Below, in pieces: positions 1 through 8,911 of a DNA stretch of 64,000 nt. The stretch's first letter is position 1; every line of letters starts with the position of its first letter. Origin of the DNA: Flavobacterium geliluteum (lineage in GTDB: Bacteria; Bacteroidota; Bacteroidia; Flavobacteriales; Flavobacteriaceae); NCBI RefSeq assembly GCF_017948595.1, contig NZ_JAGFBV010000003.1, forward strand, positions 62,001 to 126,000, read 5' to 3'. The position numbers and the translations under genes are program-made. The notes below the pieces were generated by a model, which saw only the letters and a program-made list of their open reading frames with translations, did no database searches and had not been told where the DNA came from.

Positions 1-1200
1 CCATTTCTTGTGCTAACAGTTGCCTTATTCTTTTTTCAAGCGGGTGTGTTTTTGTATAATTTATACCTGTATTACAAATACAAGCCAATCGAATCGGTAA
101 CAGATGATTTGTTGCCTACTTGTACCGTCATTGTGCCTGCCTACAACGAGGGAAAACTGGTTTGGGACACTTTATTGAGTTTGGCAGATAGCGATTATCC
201 AGAGCAAAAAATGCAGATACTTGCCGTTGATGATGGTAGTAAAGACGATACCTGGTACTGGATGCAGCAAGCAAAAATAAGATTGGGTGACCGTTTGACA
301 ATTTACCAACAACCTGAAAACAAAGGAAAACGTCATGCACTTTACCGTGGTTTTAAGTTAGGAACGGGAGAAATTTTTGTAACGGTAGACAGTGATTCAA
401 TTGTAAAAAAAGATACTTTACGTAATTTAGTAAGTCCATTTGTTGTGGATGAAAAATGTGGCGCAGTTGCGGGAAATGTTCAGGTTTTAAACAATAAAAA
501 AGCATTGCTTCCAAAAATGCTGAATGTTAGTTTCGTAATGAGTTTTGAGTTCATGCGTTCTGCAGAAAGTATGTTGGGTTCTGTACTTTGTACTCCAGGA
601 GCTGCTGCTGCTTATCGCAATACTGCTGTTTTTGGTTGCTTGCAAGAGTGGATCAATCAAACTTTTATGGGACAGCCTTCAGACATTGGAGAAGATCGCG
701 CCATGACCAATATGATACTCAAACAAGGGCACCATGTATTGTTTCAAAAAAATGCGTATGTATTGACCAATGTTCCTGAAGAATATACAGGTTTATACAA
801 AATGTTTATCAGATGGAGCAGAAGTAATGTTCGCGAAAATATCATGATGGCACAATTTGTTTTTAAAGATTTTAGAAAAGAATCAAAATTTGGTGCAAGG
901 CTTTTATTTTTAAATCAATCTTTAAAAATTGTTTTGGCATACCCATTTCTACTGTTTATGTTCTATTTGATAGCAACACATCCCTTATTATTTTTAAGTT
1001 CGACCATGTTGGGGATATTGATTTTTTCTAGCTTTTCGGTTTTCTTTTATGCAAAGAGATACAGCGTAGGTGAGGCATTTTGGGCTTATTCGTATAGTAT
1101 TTTTTATACTTTTAGCCTATTCTGGATCACACCTTATGCGATTATTACAGCCAACAAAAGAGGATGGCTTACCAGAGGATTAACGGAGAAAGTTAGTTAA
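1..1200 (+). CDS. Family 2 processive glycosyltransferase, 5' end missing
   Basis: The reading frame is open from the first base, so the true start lies upstream; the GTG at position 10 is probably internal. The protein is a membrane GT2 enzyme of the hyaluronan/chitin/poly-GlcNAc synthase type. Visible motifs, in order, are an N-terminal hydrophobic segment, the nucleotide-binding DDGSKDDT, the metal-binding DSDS, the acceptor-site GEDRA, and an RWSRS motif resembling the (Q/R)xxRW signature of processive enzymes. Two or three C-terminal membrane helices follow. It would polymerise a sugar from a UDP-sugar donor at the inner membrane. The product cannot be named from sequence alone. A strong terminator follows the stop. 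Confidence is high for the family and low for the polymer. Confidence 0.85.
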   Translation, partial: PFLVLTVALFFFQAGVFLYNLYLYYKYKPIESVTDDLLPTCTVIVPAYNEGKLVWDTLLSLADSDYPEQKMQILAVDDGSKDDTWYWMQQAKIRLGDRLTIYQQPENKGKRHALYRGFKLGTGEIFVTVDSDSIVKKDTLRNLVSPFVVDEKCGAVAGNVQVLNNKKALLPKMLNVSFVMSFEFMRSAESMLGSVLCTPGAAAAYRNTAVFGCLQEWINQTFMGQPSDIGEDRAMTNMILKQGHHVLFQKNAYVLTNVPEEYTGLYKMFIRWSRSNVRENIMMAQFVFKDFRKESKFGARLLFLNQSLKIVLAYPFLLFMFYLIATHPLLFLSSTMLGILIFSSFSVFFYAKRYSVGEAFWAYSYSIFYTFSLFWITPYAIITANKRGWLTRGLTEKVS

Positions 1201-1250
1201 TCTGTAACAAATAAACAGGTAAAACAAACAAACGATATTACTATGAATCA

Positions 1251-1284
1251 AAAACCACTTTTATTGTAAAAGTGGTTTTTTTTT
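1251..1284 (+). terminator. Rho-independent terminator of the glycosyltransferase gene
   Basis: An AACCACTTTTA / TAAAAGTGGTT stem with a 3-base loop is followed directly by a run of T. It lies about 50 bases after the stop codon. Confidence 0.85.
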
Positions 1285-1398
1285 GTTCAAAAGTGATGCC
1301 CTTATTCTCAATCCTCAATATCAATAAAAGGGTTATATGAGTTTAAAAAAGAAACAGATAAGTAGGGTGTTTTTATCCTAAAAAATTTGAATATTGGG

Positions 1399-1415
1399 TA
1401 TGTCAATCTGACATA
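1399..1415. promoter_or_regulatory. Operator-like perfect palindrome TATGTCA-N3-TGACATA
   Basis: Two perfect 7-base arms are separated by 3 bases. There is no T-run on either side, so a protein-binding site is more likely than a terminator. A related half-site, ATGTCATA, lies about 100 bases downstream near 1503. The binding protein is unknown. Confidence 0.4.
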
Positions 1416-1456
1416 AAAAATACGCTTACGCTAAATTCCCTCTACCAACTTTAGAC

Positions 1457-1489
1457 GGAGACGTGACGGAAGCGTGACGGAGAAGTGAC
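1457..1489. repeat. Three tandem 11-base repeats, GGARNMGTGAC
   Basis: The three copies are GGAGACGTGAC, GGAAGCGTGAC and GGAGAAGTGAC, directly adjacent to each other. The 11-base period is about one helical turn, which would put the copies on the same face of the DNA. This suits an array of regulator sites, but no function is shown. Confidence 0.55.
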
Positions 1490-1789
1490 CTTAAAAAGCG
1501 CAATGTCATACTGGCAGTTTTTATAAAAAAATCTAGCTAACAAATGTTGCTAACCTTTTGATATTATACTTTATACGGATGTTTTAAAGAGATTGCAATG
1601 ACCTTACAATTATATAAAGAATATTAAAAATGCTATAAATTTTATTATTTAGTTTTGATGAAATTTATCTAAATGTTTGTTTAATAGATTATAAGCTCTA
1701 TACAATCAAGATATTTTTGATTGCATTACATTTGTAAATGAATACAATAAGTAAGAATAATACACGTTTTTAATTAAAATCCCAAGACT

Positions 1790-3019
1790 ATGAAAAACAT
1801 CACCTACATTGCTATTCTTTCGAGTGCAATCTTTACCGTGTTCAGCTGTAACAATGATAAAGATCCTGAAACACCAGATCCAGGCACAGTTACACCTCCC
1901 GTAGAAGGTTCTGCTGCCAATACTACTTATCCTCCGGCGTTTGCCGGACAAACTCGTGCCAGTGGTTTATTAACCAACACAAAGTACGAGGCAACAGTTA
2001 TTACCACCACGCTTACCAACCCATGGGGAGTAAAAACGCTTCCTGACGGAAGGCTGCTGGTCACAGAAAAAGCAGGAAGATTTCGCATCGTCACTACAGC
2101 GGGAGTGGTGAGTAGCCCTATTTTGGGAGCCCCAACCGTAAATGCATCTGGTCAGGGTGGCTTATTAGGCCTGTGCCTTGATCCTGAGTTTGCATCCAAC
2201 CGAATGATTTACTGGGTTTTTTCTGAAGCTGCAACGGGCGGTAATCTCACCGCTGTAACCAAAGGAAGATTGTCTAATGACGAAAAAGCTATAGAAGCAG
2301 CAACGGTAATTTATCGCACTAATCCTGCCAATGCCAGTACGCTGCATTACGGTGGTCGAATTCTTTTTGATAAATCGGGCAACCTTGTCGTGAGTACGGG
2401 AGAGCGTTCTGTTTTAGAGACAAGACCTTTGGCACAAGCTGTTACAAATGGTTTGGGCAAAGTGGTACGAATTACTAAAGAAGGTGCACCAGCATCAGGT
2501 AATCCTACCTTTACGGCAACTGGAGCATTACCGGAGTTGTACACTTTTGGTCATAGAAATCCACAAGGACTGGCGCTGCATCCTACTACTGGTGAAGTTT
2601 GGTTGTCTGAACACGGACCACGCGGAGGTGACGAAATCAATCGCCTTAAAGCAGGTTCTAACTACGGATGGCCAACGATTACCTACGGAATAGAATATGG
2701 TGGAGAGAAAATTGGAGCAGGAATTCAGAAACAGGAAGGTATGGAGCAACCGGTTTATTATTGGGACCCTGTTGTATCACCAAGCGGAATGACATTTTAC
2801 AGTGGTAATCGCGTTCCAGAGTGGCAAAATAACCTTTTTGTAGGCGCACTAAGCGGTATGCATATTGTGCGTTTGGCCATTCAAAATAATGTAGTGATAG
2901 GCGAAGAAAGACTTCTAACTCAGGAAAATCAGCGTTTTAGAGACATTACACAAGGTTCAGATGGTGCTTTGTACGCTGTTACTGATCAAGGAAGATTGTA
3001 TAAAATTGATAAAAAATAG
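1790..3019 (+). CDS. PQQ-dependent sugar dehydrogenase-like lipoprotein
   Basis: This is a 409-residue beta-propeller of the soluble aldose sugar dehydrogenase / sorbosone dehydrogenase (GSDH) family. Such enzymes oxidise aldoses outside the cytoplasm with pyrroloquinoline quinone. The N-terminus is a lipoprotein signal with TVFSC, lipid-anchored Cys20. Propeller signatures are NPWGVKTLPDGRLLVTEK, GQGGLLGLCLDPEF, LHYGGRILFDKSGNL, GHRNPQGLALHP and SEHGPRGGDEINRL, the last two lying in the family's substrate/PQQ region. A low-complexity PETPDPG linker follows the lipid site. No PQQ biosynthesis genes are in the window, so cofactor supply is unknown. The gene appears to stand alone, with unrelated neighbours on both sides. 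Confidence 0.85.
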   Translation: MKNITYIAILSSAIFTVFSCNNDKDPETPDPGTVTPPVEGSAANTTYPPAFAGQTRASGLLTNTKYEATVITTTLTNPWGVKTLPDGRLLVTEKAGRFRIVTTAGVVSSPILGAPTVNASGQGGLLGLCLDPEFASNRMIYWVFSEAATGGNLTAVTKGRLSNDEKAIEAATVIYRTNPANASTLHYGGRILFDKSGNLVVSTGERSVLETRPLAQAVTNGLGKVVRITKEGAPASGNPTFTATGALPELYTFGHRNPQGLALHPTTGEVWLSEHGPRGGDEINRLKAGSNYGWPTITYGIEYGGEKIGAGIQKQEGMEQPVYYWDPVVSPSGMTFYSGNRVPEWQNNLFVGALSGMHIVRLAIQNNVVIGEERLLTQENQRFRDITQGSDGALYAVTDQGRLYKIDKK

Positions 3020-3069
3020 AAAGTTTATAACAAATAACTTCGAATACTTACAACTTCCGTAGCAAGAAA

Positions 3070-4086
3070 TTAGAGCTTTGCCTTAATTTTTTTGATGCGG
3101 AAGTTTTTTGATTGAATGACTTTGCCATTGTCGGTAATCATTAAACAACTATATTTCGGATATTTCTCAAGCAAAAGTAATCCCTGATCTTTTCCTAAAA
3201 CCATAAGTGAAGTACTCAAACCGTTGGCAGTTTCTGCATCGGGACCAAAAACCGTAACGCTGCACAATCCTGTGGCGGGATAACCTGTAGTGGGATTGAT
3301 AATATGAGAATATCGTTTGCCATCAAAAACAACAAATTTTTCGTAACTGCCGGAAGTAGTTACAGCATCTTGCTCTAAGGGTACGATAGCTAAAACTTTT
3401 TCAGGAAAAAACGGATTCGTAATTCCAATTTTCCAAGGTTTTCCATTGGGTTGTTTCCCCCAAGTACTCATATCTCCCGAGCCGTTTATGATACCCGCTT
3501 TGATGCCTTTGGCCAGCATCATTGCTCTGCATTTGTCGGTAGCATAGCCTTCGCCTAGAGCGCCAAAACCTATTTTCATTCCTTTTATTTTCAAGAAAAT
3601 GGTCGAGGCTACACTATCGAGAAGAATGTTTTTGTAGCCTACTTTTTCTACAGATTTTTGTATGGCTTCCGCCGAAGGCATCTCAGTCATCGATCCGTCA
3701 AATTTCCAGATTCTGTCCATCGCAGCAAAACTGATGTCGAAACCGCCGTTGGTGGCTTCAGAAAACCGAATGGCTCTTTGAGTAAGTTCAAAAACTTCAC
3801 GATCTACTTTTACAGGACGAATTCCAGCATTTTGATTGACTTCAGAAACTTGAGAATCAGATTTCCAGTCCGATATTAAATTTTCAATTCTGCTAATTTC
3901 TGCAATAACAAGATTTATATTTTGTTCTGCCGCTAAAGAATCCTGAGCAACAATACTAATGTCAAAACGGCCTCCCATCAATAGCGTCGTTCTTTTTCGC
4001 AAAACCTGCGCACTGCCCATAAAGCTACTCATTACCATGCTAATAAGGAGTATTTTATAAGTAACGTATTTAGAAAGTTTAGACAT
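3070..4086 (-). CDS. apbE: FAD:protein FMN transferase (ApbE family)
   Basis: ApbE proteins cleave FAD and attach FMN covalently to a Ser/Thr of extracytoplasmic flavoproteins. I chose the ATG at 4086 because it gives a clean signal peptide (cleavage after GSAQ); an in-frame start at 4116 would overlap the upstream gene by 10 bases. Family signatures are GGFDISFAAMD, INGSGDMSTWGKQ, HIINPTTGYPA (flavin/Mg region) and TANGLSTSLMVLG. The length of about 338 residues is normal. It is the last gene of a minus-strand set with a PepSY/flavodoxin reductase 20 bases upstream and a DUF2271 protein. Its substrate is probably that DUF2271 protein, which has a TGASVT motif. Confidence 0.9.
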   Translation of the reverse strand: MSKLSKYVTYKILLISMVMSSFMGSAQVLRKRTTLLMGGRFDISIVAQDSLAAEQNINLVIAEISRIENLISDWKSDSQVSEVNQNAGIRPVKVDREVFELTQRAIRFSEATNGGFDISFAAMDRIWKFDGSMTEMPSAEAIQKSVEKVGYKNILLDSVASTIFLKIKGMKIGFGALGEGYATDKCRAMMLAKGIKAGIINGSGDMSTWGKQPNGKPWKIGITNPFFPEKVLAIVPLEQDAVTTSGSYEKFVVFDGKRYSHIINPTTGYPATGLCSVTVFGPDAETANGLSTSLMVLGKDQGLLLLEKYPKYSCLMITDNGKVIQSKNFRIKKIKAKL

Positions 4087-4106
4087 CTTAGCAGAGTAAA
4101 ATAAGT

Positions 4107-6305
4107 TTAATAACAATCTGTGAGCAACTGCCCATTGTTTTTGTAAGCTTCTAAAGGTATCATTTTTTCAGCACTGCACAATGCATCCAAAACCGATTCT
4201 ACATCTTGTTGCATGGCCAAAGACCCGCAAATCATTATAACGCCGCCTTCTTTGAGTAAATCAGTAAAAAAGGAAGCATCTCTTCGAATCAAATCCATTA
4301 CATAAAAATGTTCGGCCTCACGTGATAAAGCCAAATGAAAGCTTTGAAGCTGTTGTTTTTGAATCATCGCTGTTGCGAATTGTTTATAACCTGCCACTGT
4401 CTCGGTTTCCATTCTGAAGCCACTGTACAAATGAGTAGCTGTTTTTGGCTTATTCTGTGCTATCATACCAAGAAAAGGAGCAATACCAGTTCCGTTTGAA
4501 ATAAAAGCAACTAGAGGAGCTTTTTTAGGAAAATGAAAAGCATTATTTTGAATGATTTGTCCTTTAATAACATCTCCTAACTGTAGTTGATTTAGATAAC
4601 CGGAACCCAATCCGTTTGGATGAAGTTTGATGACCAACTGAATGTTACCCAAATGATTTCCGATAGAATAGAGGCGTTCTCGGGTATCATTGGCTGGATA
4701 AATGGCCAATAAATCTCCAGATGTAAATTTGGCTCTGCTATTCGCGCGAAGCGTAAGTAAAAAAGTTTGTTCGGTCTCAGAAACCATTGTTTTCTCTAAA
4801 ACCATTAGTTTTTGTAATCCTTTCGGAACGTGATTATAGAGCGATGGAGTAGTAGATAAAGAGGTTTGGGATTTAACATTCCACAATTTCGTCCATTCGA
4901 CAAATTCTACAGTAGATTTATCGTTTACTGTTTGTACCGATAAAAAGCGTTCCGCCCAACTAAGATTAGCTAATTCTTGATCTACTTTAAAAGCAAAACC
5001 ACAAAAATCAGGATATGCTTTGGAACCAAAACCAACTACCGAAAAATTGATTTTTTGCTGTTGCTGATGTGTTTTTAGCAAGGCAATAAATTTGTTGGCA
5101 TTAGAGGGCGCATCACCCAAGCCATGTGTTGATGTAAAAATAATGATGTGTTCTGCTTTTGGGAAAACAGTAAAATTATTCATTTCAGCGAGGAATACTT
5201 TTTCTCCGTGTGCCACTAATTGCTTTTGAATGGCATTGGCAAATCGCAAGGTGCTTCCGTTTTCAGAACCTACTAACAAGATGTATTTACTTTCGTGGGC
5301 TTTGAATTTGTTTTTAATTCGGCTTGACCTTCTTTTCAACGTAATGGCAAAACCAGAGTAGATAAAAAAGAGAATGTTGATACTGGCAACAGCAAGTATA
5401 AAAGCCCAGATGGCATTGGTTCTCCCGGTATGTAGATTCAGACTTAGATCGGATAATTGAACAGTCATTGGGGAACGTTTTTCGCTAACGATAGCTCCTG
5501 TAACCTGATGAACTTCAACTTCACGATCTTGCAATTCGATGATGTAATATTCTTCTGGATCATCCGTAAAAGGAAACTCAATTTTCTTTACATCTGATAA
5601 AAGTGTATTTTTAAAAAGCGATATTTCACTACCTTTTTTTGCAATATCTGAAGCTGTTGTTTGTGTGGTTACGACTGGTTTTTTGTCTTCGCCCATAAAA
5701 AAATTAAACCTTTCTAAAGACAAATACGTTCCGGTTAAGGCAATAATTAAAATCGGAATTAATGTCAACCTGCCCAGTACAACATGATAATACTGAGCAA
5801 AATATTCCTTGATTACTTTCGAAAAGAAATTTCGGATACCTTTTTGTCTGTTGAGCACAAGGGCAAAACCAGAAATTGCAATTAACACCAATAAAAATGA
5901 AATTACACCCACAAAGAACCGTCCAACCTCGTGAAGAAATAATGAGCGATGAAAACCTGTCACCCATTGAATAAATGCACTCTTTTTTTGAGGTGTACCC
6001 AGCTTTTTTCCGGTTCTTACGTCAATACACGCATTGACATCGTTGCCCTCCTGATCGATCGCCTGTAGTGTTACAAACTGGTTGTGATCAATACTTAATT
6101 CGGTGATTTCTGGATAGGTCTTTTTTAAGACTGGCAGAATTTCTCCCAGAGTTATTTGATCAAAATTTTCAACTTTGTATGAAAGCGTTTTTTCCTGCAT
6201 GGCATCGATTGCCAGAATAATACCCGTTGACGCTGCCAAAAGTAAAAATAAAGAAGAAAACAAAGCCAGAGCTAAGTGTGTGTAACGCCAAAAAGAAAGA
6301 GTCAT
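4107..6305 (-). CDS. PepSY-domain membrane flavoreductase (flavodoxin and FAD/NAD(P) modules)
   Basis: This 732-residue protein joins a PepSY-associated membrane part to a cytoplasmic cytochrome-P450-reductase-like part. Membrane helices lie near residues 8-33, 135-155, 180-200 and 300-325, with a periplasmic PepSY region after the first helix. A flavodoxin domain starts near 338 (LLVGSENGSTLRFA) and continues through FTSTHGLGDAPSNA. The FAD-binding part contains RLYSIGNH, and the NAD(P)-binding part contains FISNGTGIAPFLGMI and MICGSLAMQQDV. It should take electrons from NAD(P)H through FAD and FMN and deliver them across the inner membrane. Its neighbours ApbE and a DUF2271 protein suggest the acceptor is a flavinylated periplasmic protein. 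Iron or other metal reduction is possible but not shown. Confidence 0.88.
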   Translation of the reverse strand: MTLSFWRYTHLALALFSSLFLLLAASTGIILAIDAMQEKTLSYKVENFDQITLGEILPVLKKTYPEITELSIDHNQFVTLQAIDQEGNDVNACIDVRTGKKLGTPQKKSAFIQWVTGFHRSLFLHEVGRFFVGVISFLLVLIAISGFALVLNRQKGIRNFFSKVIKEYFAQYYHVVLGRLTLIPILIIALTGTYLSLERFNFFMGEDKKPVVTTQTTASDIAKKGSEISLFKNTLLSDVKKIEFPFTDDPEEYYIIELQDREVEVHQVTGAIVSEKRSPMTVQLSDLSLNLHTGRTNAIWAFILAVASINILFFIYSGFAITLKRRSSRIKNKFKAHESKYILLVGSENGSTLRFANAIQKQLVAHGEKVFLAEMNNFTVFPKAEHIIIFTSTHGLGDAPSNANKFIALLKTHQQQQKINFSVVGFGSKAYPDFCGFAFKVDQELANLSWAERFLSVQTVNDKSTVEFVEWTKLWNVKSQTSLSTTPSLYNHVPKGLQKLMVLEKTMVSETEQTFLLTLRANSRAKFTSGDLLAIYPANDTRERLYSIGNHLGNIQLVIKLHPNGLGSGYLNQLQLGDVIKGQIIQNNAFHFPKKAPLVAFISNGTGIAPFLGMIAQNKPKTATHLYSGFRMETETVAGYKQFATAMIQKQQLQSFHLALSREAEHFYVMDLIRRDASFFTDLLKEGGVIMICGSLAMQQDVESVLDALCSAEKMIPLEAYKNNGQLLTDCY

Positions 6306-6353
6306 CGAGTGTAATCTATTGAAATGTAGTCAATTGTATTGAATGTCGGGCTG

Positions 6354-6836
6354 TTAAATTTTGTTGAGCCTTACGTAACGGATGTATCCTTTACCTTCTG
6401 TTTTATCAGCAATTCCTGCAGTTGTTAGCGGAATTTCTAAGTCGTTTACATAATATTTCTGATCTTCTACAGCAGATTCGAATCTTAATTTATAGCCTTT
6501 ATTAACTTTAGCATCTTCAATTTCGATGGTAGTAATACTGCGATCGCCACCAGTAACAGATGCTCCCGTTTTGGCACTGATATCTGAAGGTTTTTTAGAG
6601 TGAAATTTATTCCATTCTTTTAGCGAACTGTACCATTTTTTATCATCACCCATTACATAAAGTGTCTTTTCATACTCTCCTGCTGGATTGATTAATGAAA
6701 CGACTATATAAGCACCTTCGCCCATATAATTGGCCATTTGTAGCATACATTTGTATTTACTTGCCTGCGCATTAGCTTGAAGAGAGGTAATGAGGATAAA
6801 AGTGCTTGTAAGGGCTATTTTCAGTATTGATTTCAT
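6354..6836 (-). CDS. DUF2271 secreted protein, predicted FMN carrier
   Basis: This small exported protein (160 residues, signal peptide ending near ANAQ24) resembles the DUF2271 family. Residues 85-95 read D-ISAK-TGASVT, close to the D..(S/T)GA(S/T).(S/T) sequence that ApbE enzymes flavinylate. Ser93 is in the usual acceptor position and Thr95 is an alternative. It lies 48 bases upstream of the PepSY flavoreductase gene and two genes from apbE, on the same strand. I infer that it carries covalent FMN in the periplasm and receives electrons from the reductase. The family call rests on overall pattern and context, since a profile search could not be run. Confidence 0.75.
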   Translation of the reverse strand: MKSILKIALTSTFILITSLQANAQASKYKCMLQMANYMGEGAYIVVSLINPAGEYEKTLYVMGDDKKWYSSLKEWNKFHSKKPSDISAKTGASVTGGDRSITTIEIEDAKVNKGYKLRFESAVEDQKYYVNDLEIPLTTAGIADKTEGKGYIRYVRLNKI

Positions 6837-6917
6837 AGTAGCAAATAAATTTATATTTTGTTGGTAAAGCTATAACTTCTTTCTAAAGTAGAATTTAAAA
6901 TCACAGCAATTTTGTAT

Positions 6918-8414
6918 TTATTTTAAAAATTCGACAGCAATATTATTTTTGGTCAATGATTCATTTTCTTTGGCCAAAGCATACGCAGTTTCATCAAATT
7001 CTGTAGTGATTTCTTTTTTGGCTCCTATAGATAATAAATATTTAAGAATTTCGTCATCTTTGGCGGTCATCGCAGCTTTGTGTAAAGCCGTTAAGCTATC
7101 TTTATTTTTGGCATTAACATCTATGCCAAAAGAAGCTAATTTTTTAATTAAATTCAAATCATTTTTGACAATGGCAGCATGATATAAAGTGCTTCCGTCT
7201 TTTTGTGGTGCAGCCAAATTAAGCCCTTTGTCTTGAAGTAATTTTGCTTTTGTTTCAAACGGATCAGTTGTTGACTCTTTTTCCTTGCCCATTTTTGGTC
7301 GGTACGATTGTACCAAATAGTAACCTAAATTGTTACCATCTTTGTCCTGAACATTTACGTCTGCACCTTTGTTTAATAAAAGAGCAACTGCCTCAGGAGT
7401 TCCTGATTTTACGGCCATAGTTAGCGCCGATTCTCCTTTTATATTTTGAGTATTATAGTCTTTTACAATTGGTAAAAGTTGCTCCAATGCAGCAGCATCT
7501 CTTGACCCGGCAGCAATGATAAGCGGCGTATTTCCTTCCTTATTAGCTTTATTTGCAGCTACACCTTTGGATAAAAAGTAATTGATAATTTCTTTTTGAT
7601 TCGGCTTTCCTGCAAGCAAGTGCAAAACGTTTTCTCCAGATTTGTTTGTGGCTGTTGGTTTTATTTTTACGTCTTCAACCAAAAATTTGAAAGTTTCAAT
7701 AGTATTCGATTCTCTGCGATTCCCCTGAGCGGCAATTAAAAGAGCATTATCGGTATATTTTACTTTTTTTTCTAATAATTTCTTTAAAAGGGCAATATTT
7801 CCTGTTCTTGCAGCGTAATCAAAAGCTGTATTTCCATTGTTGTCCACATCTTGGTATGACATTCCTTTGGTGACAAAATAATCGCTGTTGGTTAGATTTT
7901 TATCAAACGGAATAGCCAGAAGCAATAGGTTTTCGCCATTTTTATATTTTTTCTTCGGATCAATTCCCGCCTTAAAAAAAGCATCATATATCGCAGGATT
8001 TACGACTCCGCTAGAGGCGGCAAAAGAAATTGGAGAAGCACCGTGACTGTCTTCAAAATTAATGTCGGATCCTTTGGCAATTAAGTATTCAACCACTTCT
8101 GTGTTTCCTTTGTAGGCGGCCCAATGCAAATAAATACGATTATCATGGGTCAATTTGTTGGTTTCATTTCCAAGTTGTTCCAGTAAGTACTTTATAGTGG
8201 CAACAGGAGCGTCATTGTTGATGGCCAAAACCGTAACATCAAAAGCATTTGCGTTGGCTTGTGATGGGCTGTTTCCTTTAGCTATTTCAGCTTTGACAGC
8301 GTTTACATCGGGTGCTGTTTTCCAAAAAGCAGGTTCTAATAAAATATTCTTTTGTTGTGCGCTGGCACAAAAAGTGGCTATTAAGGCAAGAGAAATAAAA
8401 AGACTCTTTTTCAT
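6918..8414 (-). CDS. Secreted ankyrin-repeat protein
   Basis: The 498-residue protein has a Sec signal peptide (MKKSLFISLALIATFCASAQ) and then about ten ankyrin repeats. These are recognisable by recurring phrases such as DNRIYLHWAAYKGNTEVVEYL, KEGNTPLIIAAGSRDAAALEQL and KDSLTALHKAAM. No catalytic domain is visible, so it should be a periplasmic binding or scaffold protein. It is the first gene after a good promoter and is followed at 81 bases by the DUF2271 gene, so it is probably transcribed with the flavin electron-transfer genes. A partner role in that system is inference only. Confidence 0.85.
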   Translation of the reverse strand: MKKSLFISLALIATFCASAQQKNILLEPAFWKTAPDVNAVKAEIAKGNSPSQANANAFDVTVLAINNDAPVATIKYLLEQLGNETNKLTHDNRIYLHWAAYKGNTEVVEYLIAKGSDINFEDSHGASPISFAASSGVVNPAIYDAFFKAGIDPKKKYKNGENLLLLAIPFDKNLTNSDYFVTKGMSYQDVDNNGNTAFDYAARTGNIALLKKLLEKKVKYTDNALLIAAQGNRRESNTIETFKFLVEDVKIKPTATNKSGENVLHLLAGKPNQKEIINYFLSKGVAANKANKEGNTPLIIAAGSRDAAALEQLLPIVKDYNTQNIKGESALTMAVKSGTPEAVALLLNKGADVNVQDKDGNNLGYYLVQSYRPKMGKEKESTTDPFETKAKLLQDKGLNLAAPQKDGSTLYHAAIVKNDLNLIKKLASFGIDVNAKNKDSLTALHKAAMTAKDDEILKYLLSIGAKKEITTEFDETAYALAKENESLTKNNIAVEFLK

Positions 8415-8911
8415 ATTTAGATTTTTATTGTTTTTGAATTGATTATGATTTATTTTATCGAAAGAAAAAGCGTTTGCTTAACAATCTATTTAGAATAAAT
8501 AAAAATAGCAGCAAATGTAAAAAATAATATTATAAAATCAATTTTTATTTAAATTCAAAACTCAAAATTAACGTCAGTTTAAGTAAAAGTTATTCCTTTT
8601 AGCGGACTGAATCGATCATGACGATTTTATATTTTTCGTCTGATAATGAAAAAGCTTTACTAAAAATTGAGATTTGTATAGGTTTTATAAGTCTTCACGA
8701 AATGAAAGTAATCCAAAACCTGTTAAATAATAAATATTCTATAATTATTTTCAATCAAAATAAATTTGTAATAAACAGTAATACCGTGTTATATACGTTG
8801 TTTTCTTCTTAACAGATGTTAATTTCTATGTATAATAACGTAAGTAAATTACCTTATTTTATATCTCGCTCTCTATTTATGTTTATATTTGAGATAAATA
8901 CTGCCGTTGCA
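8415..8911. other. Divergent intergenic region
   Basis: These 497 very AT-rich bases lie between the divergent ankyrin and response-regulator genes. They contain the minus-strand promoter at 8512-8541. A lone TAAATTTG at 8761-8768 could be a -7 element for the response regulator, although no matching -33 was seen. A 64-codon frame at 8618-8812 has no coding character and was not called. Confidence 0.4.
8512..8541 (-). promoter_or_regulatory. Promoter of the ankyrin-DUF2271-PepSY-apbE set
   Basis: Read on the minus strand, TTG (8539-8541), a 19-base spacer and TACATTTG (8512-8519) match the Bacteroidota -33/-7 consensus TTG-N17-23-TAnnTTTG exactly. The expected transcript start is near 8506, giving a leader of about 90 bases before the ankyrin start codon. 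Confidence 0.55.

Larger units (their letters stand above)
1201..1789. other. Intergenic region with terminator, palindrome and phased repeats
   Basis: No gene is seen in these 589 bases. They hold the terminator at 1251-1284, a perfect palindrome at 1399-1415 and three 11-base direct repeats at 1457-1489. A TACATTTG sequence at 1727-1734 matches the Bacteroidota -7 element, but no well-spaced -33 TTG was found. The region is long enough to carry the regulatory sequences of the downstream dehydrogenase. Confidence 0.5.

Noticed and set aside
8618..8812. 64-codon open frame upstream of the response regulator
   Set aside because: It has no recognisable domain and consists of AT-rich intergenic composition. 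It contains a possible -7 element.
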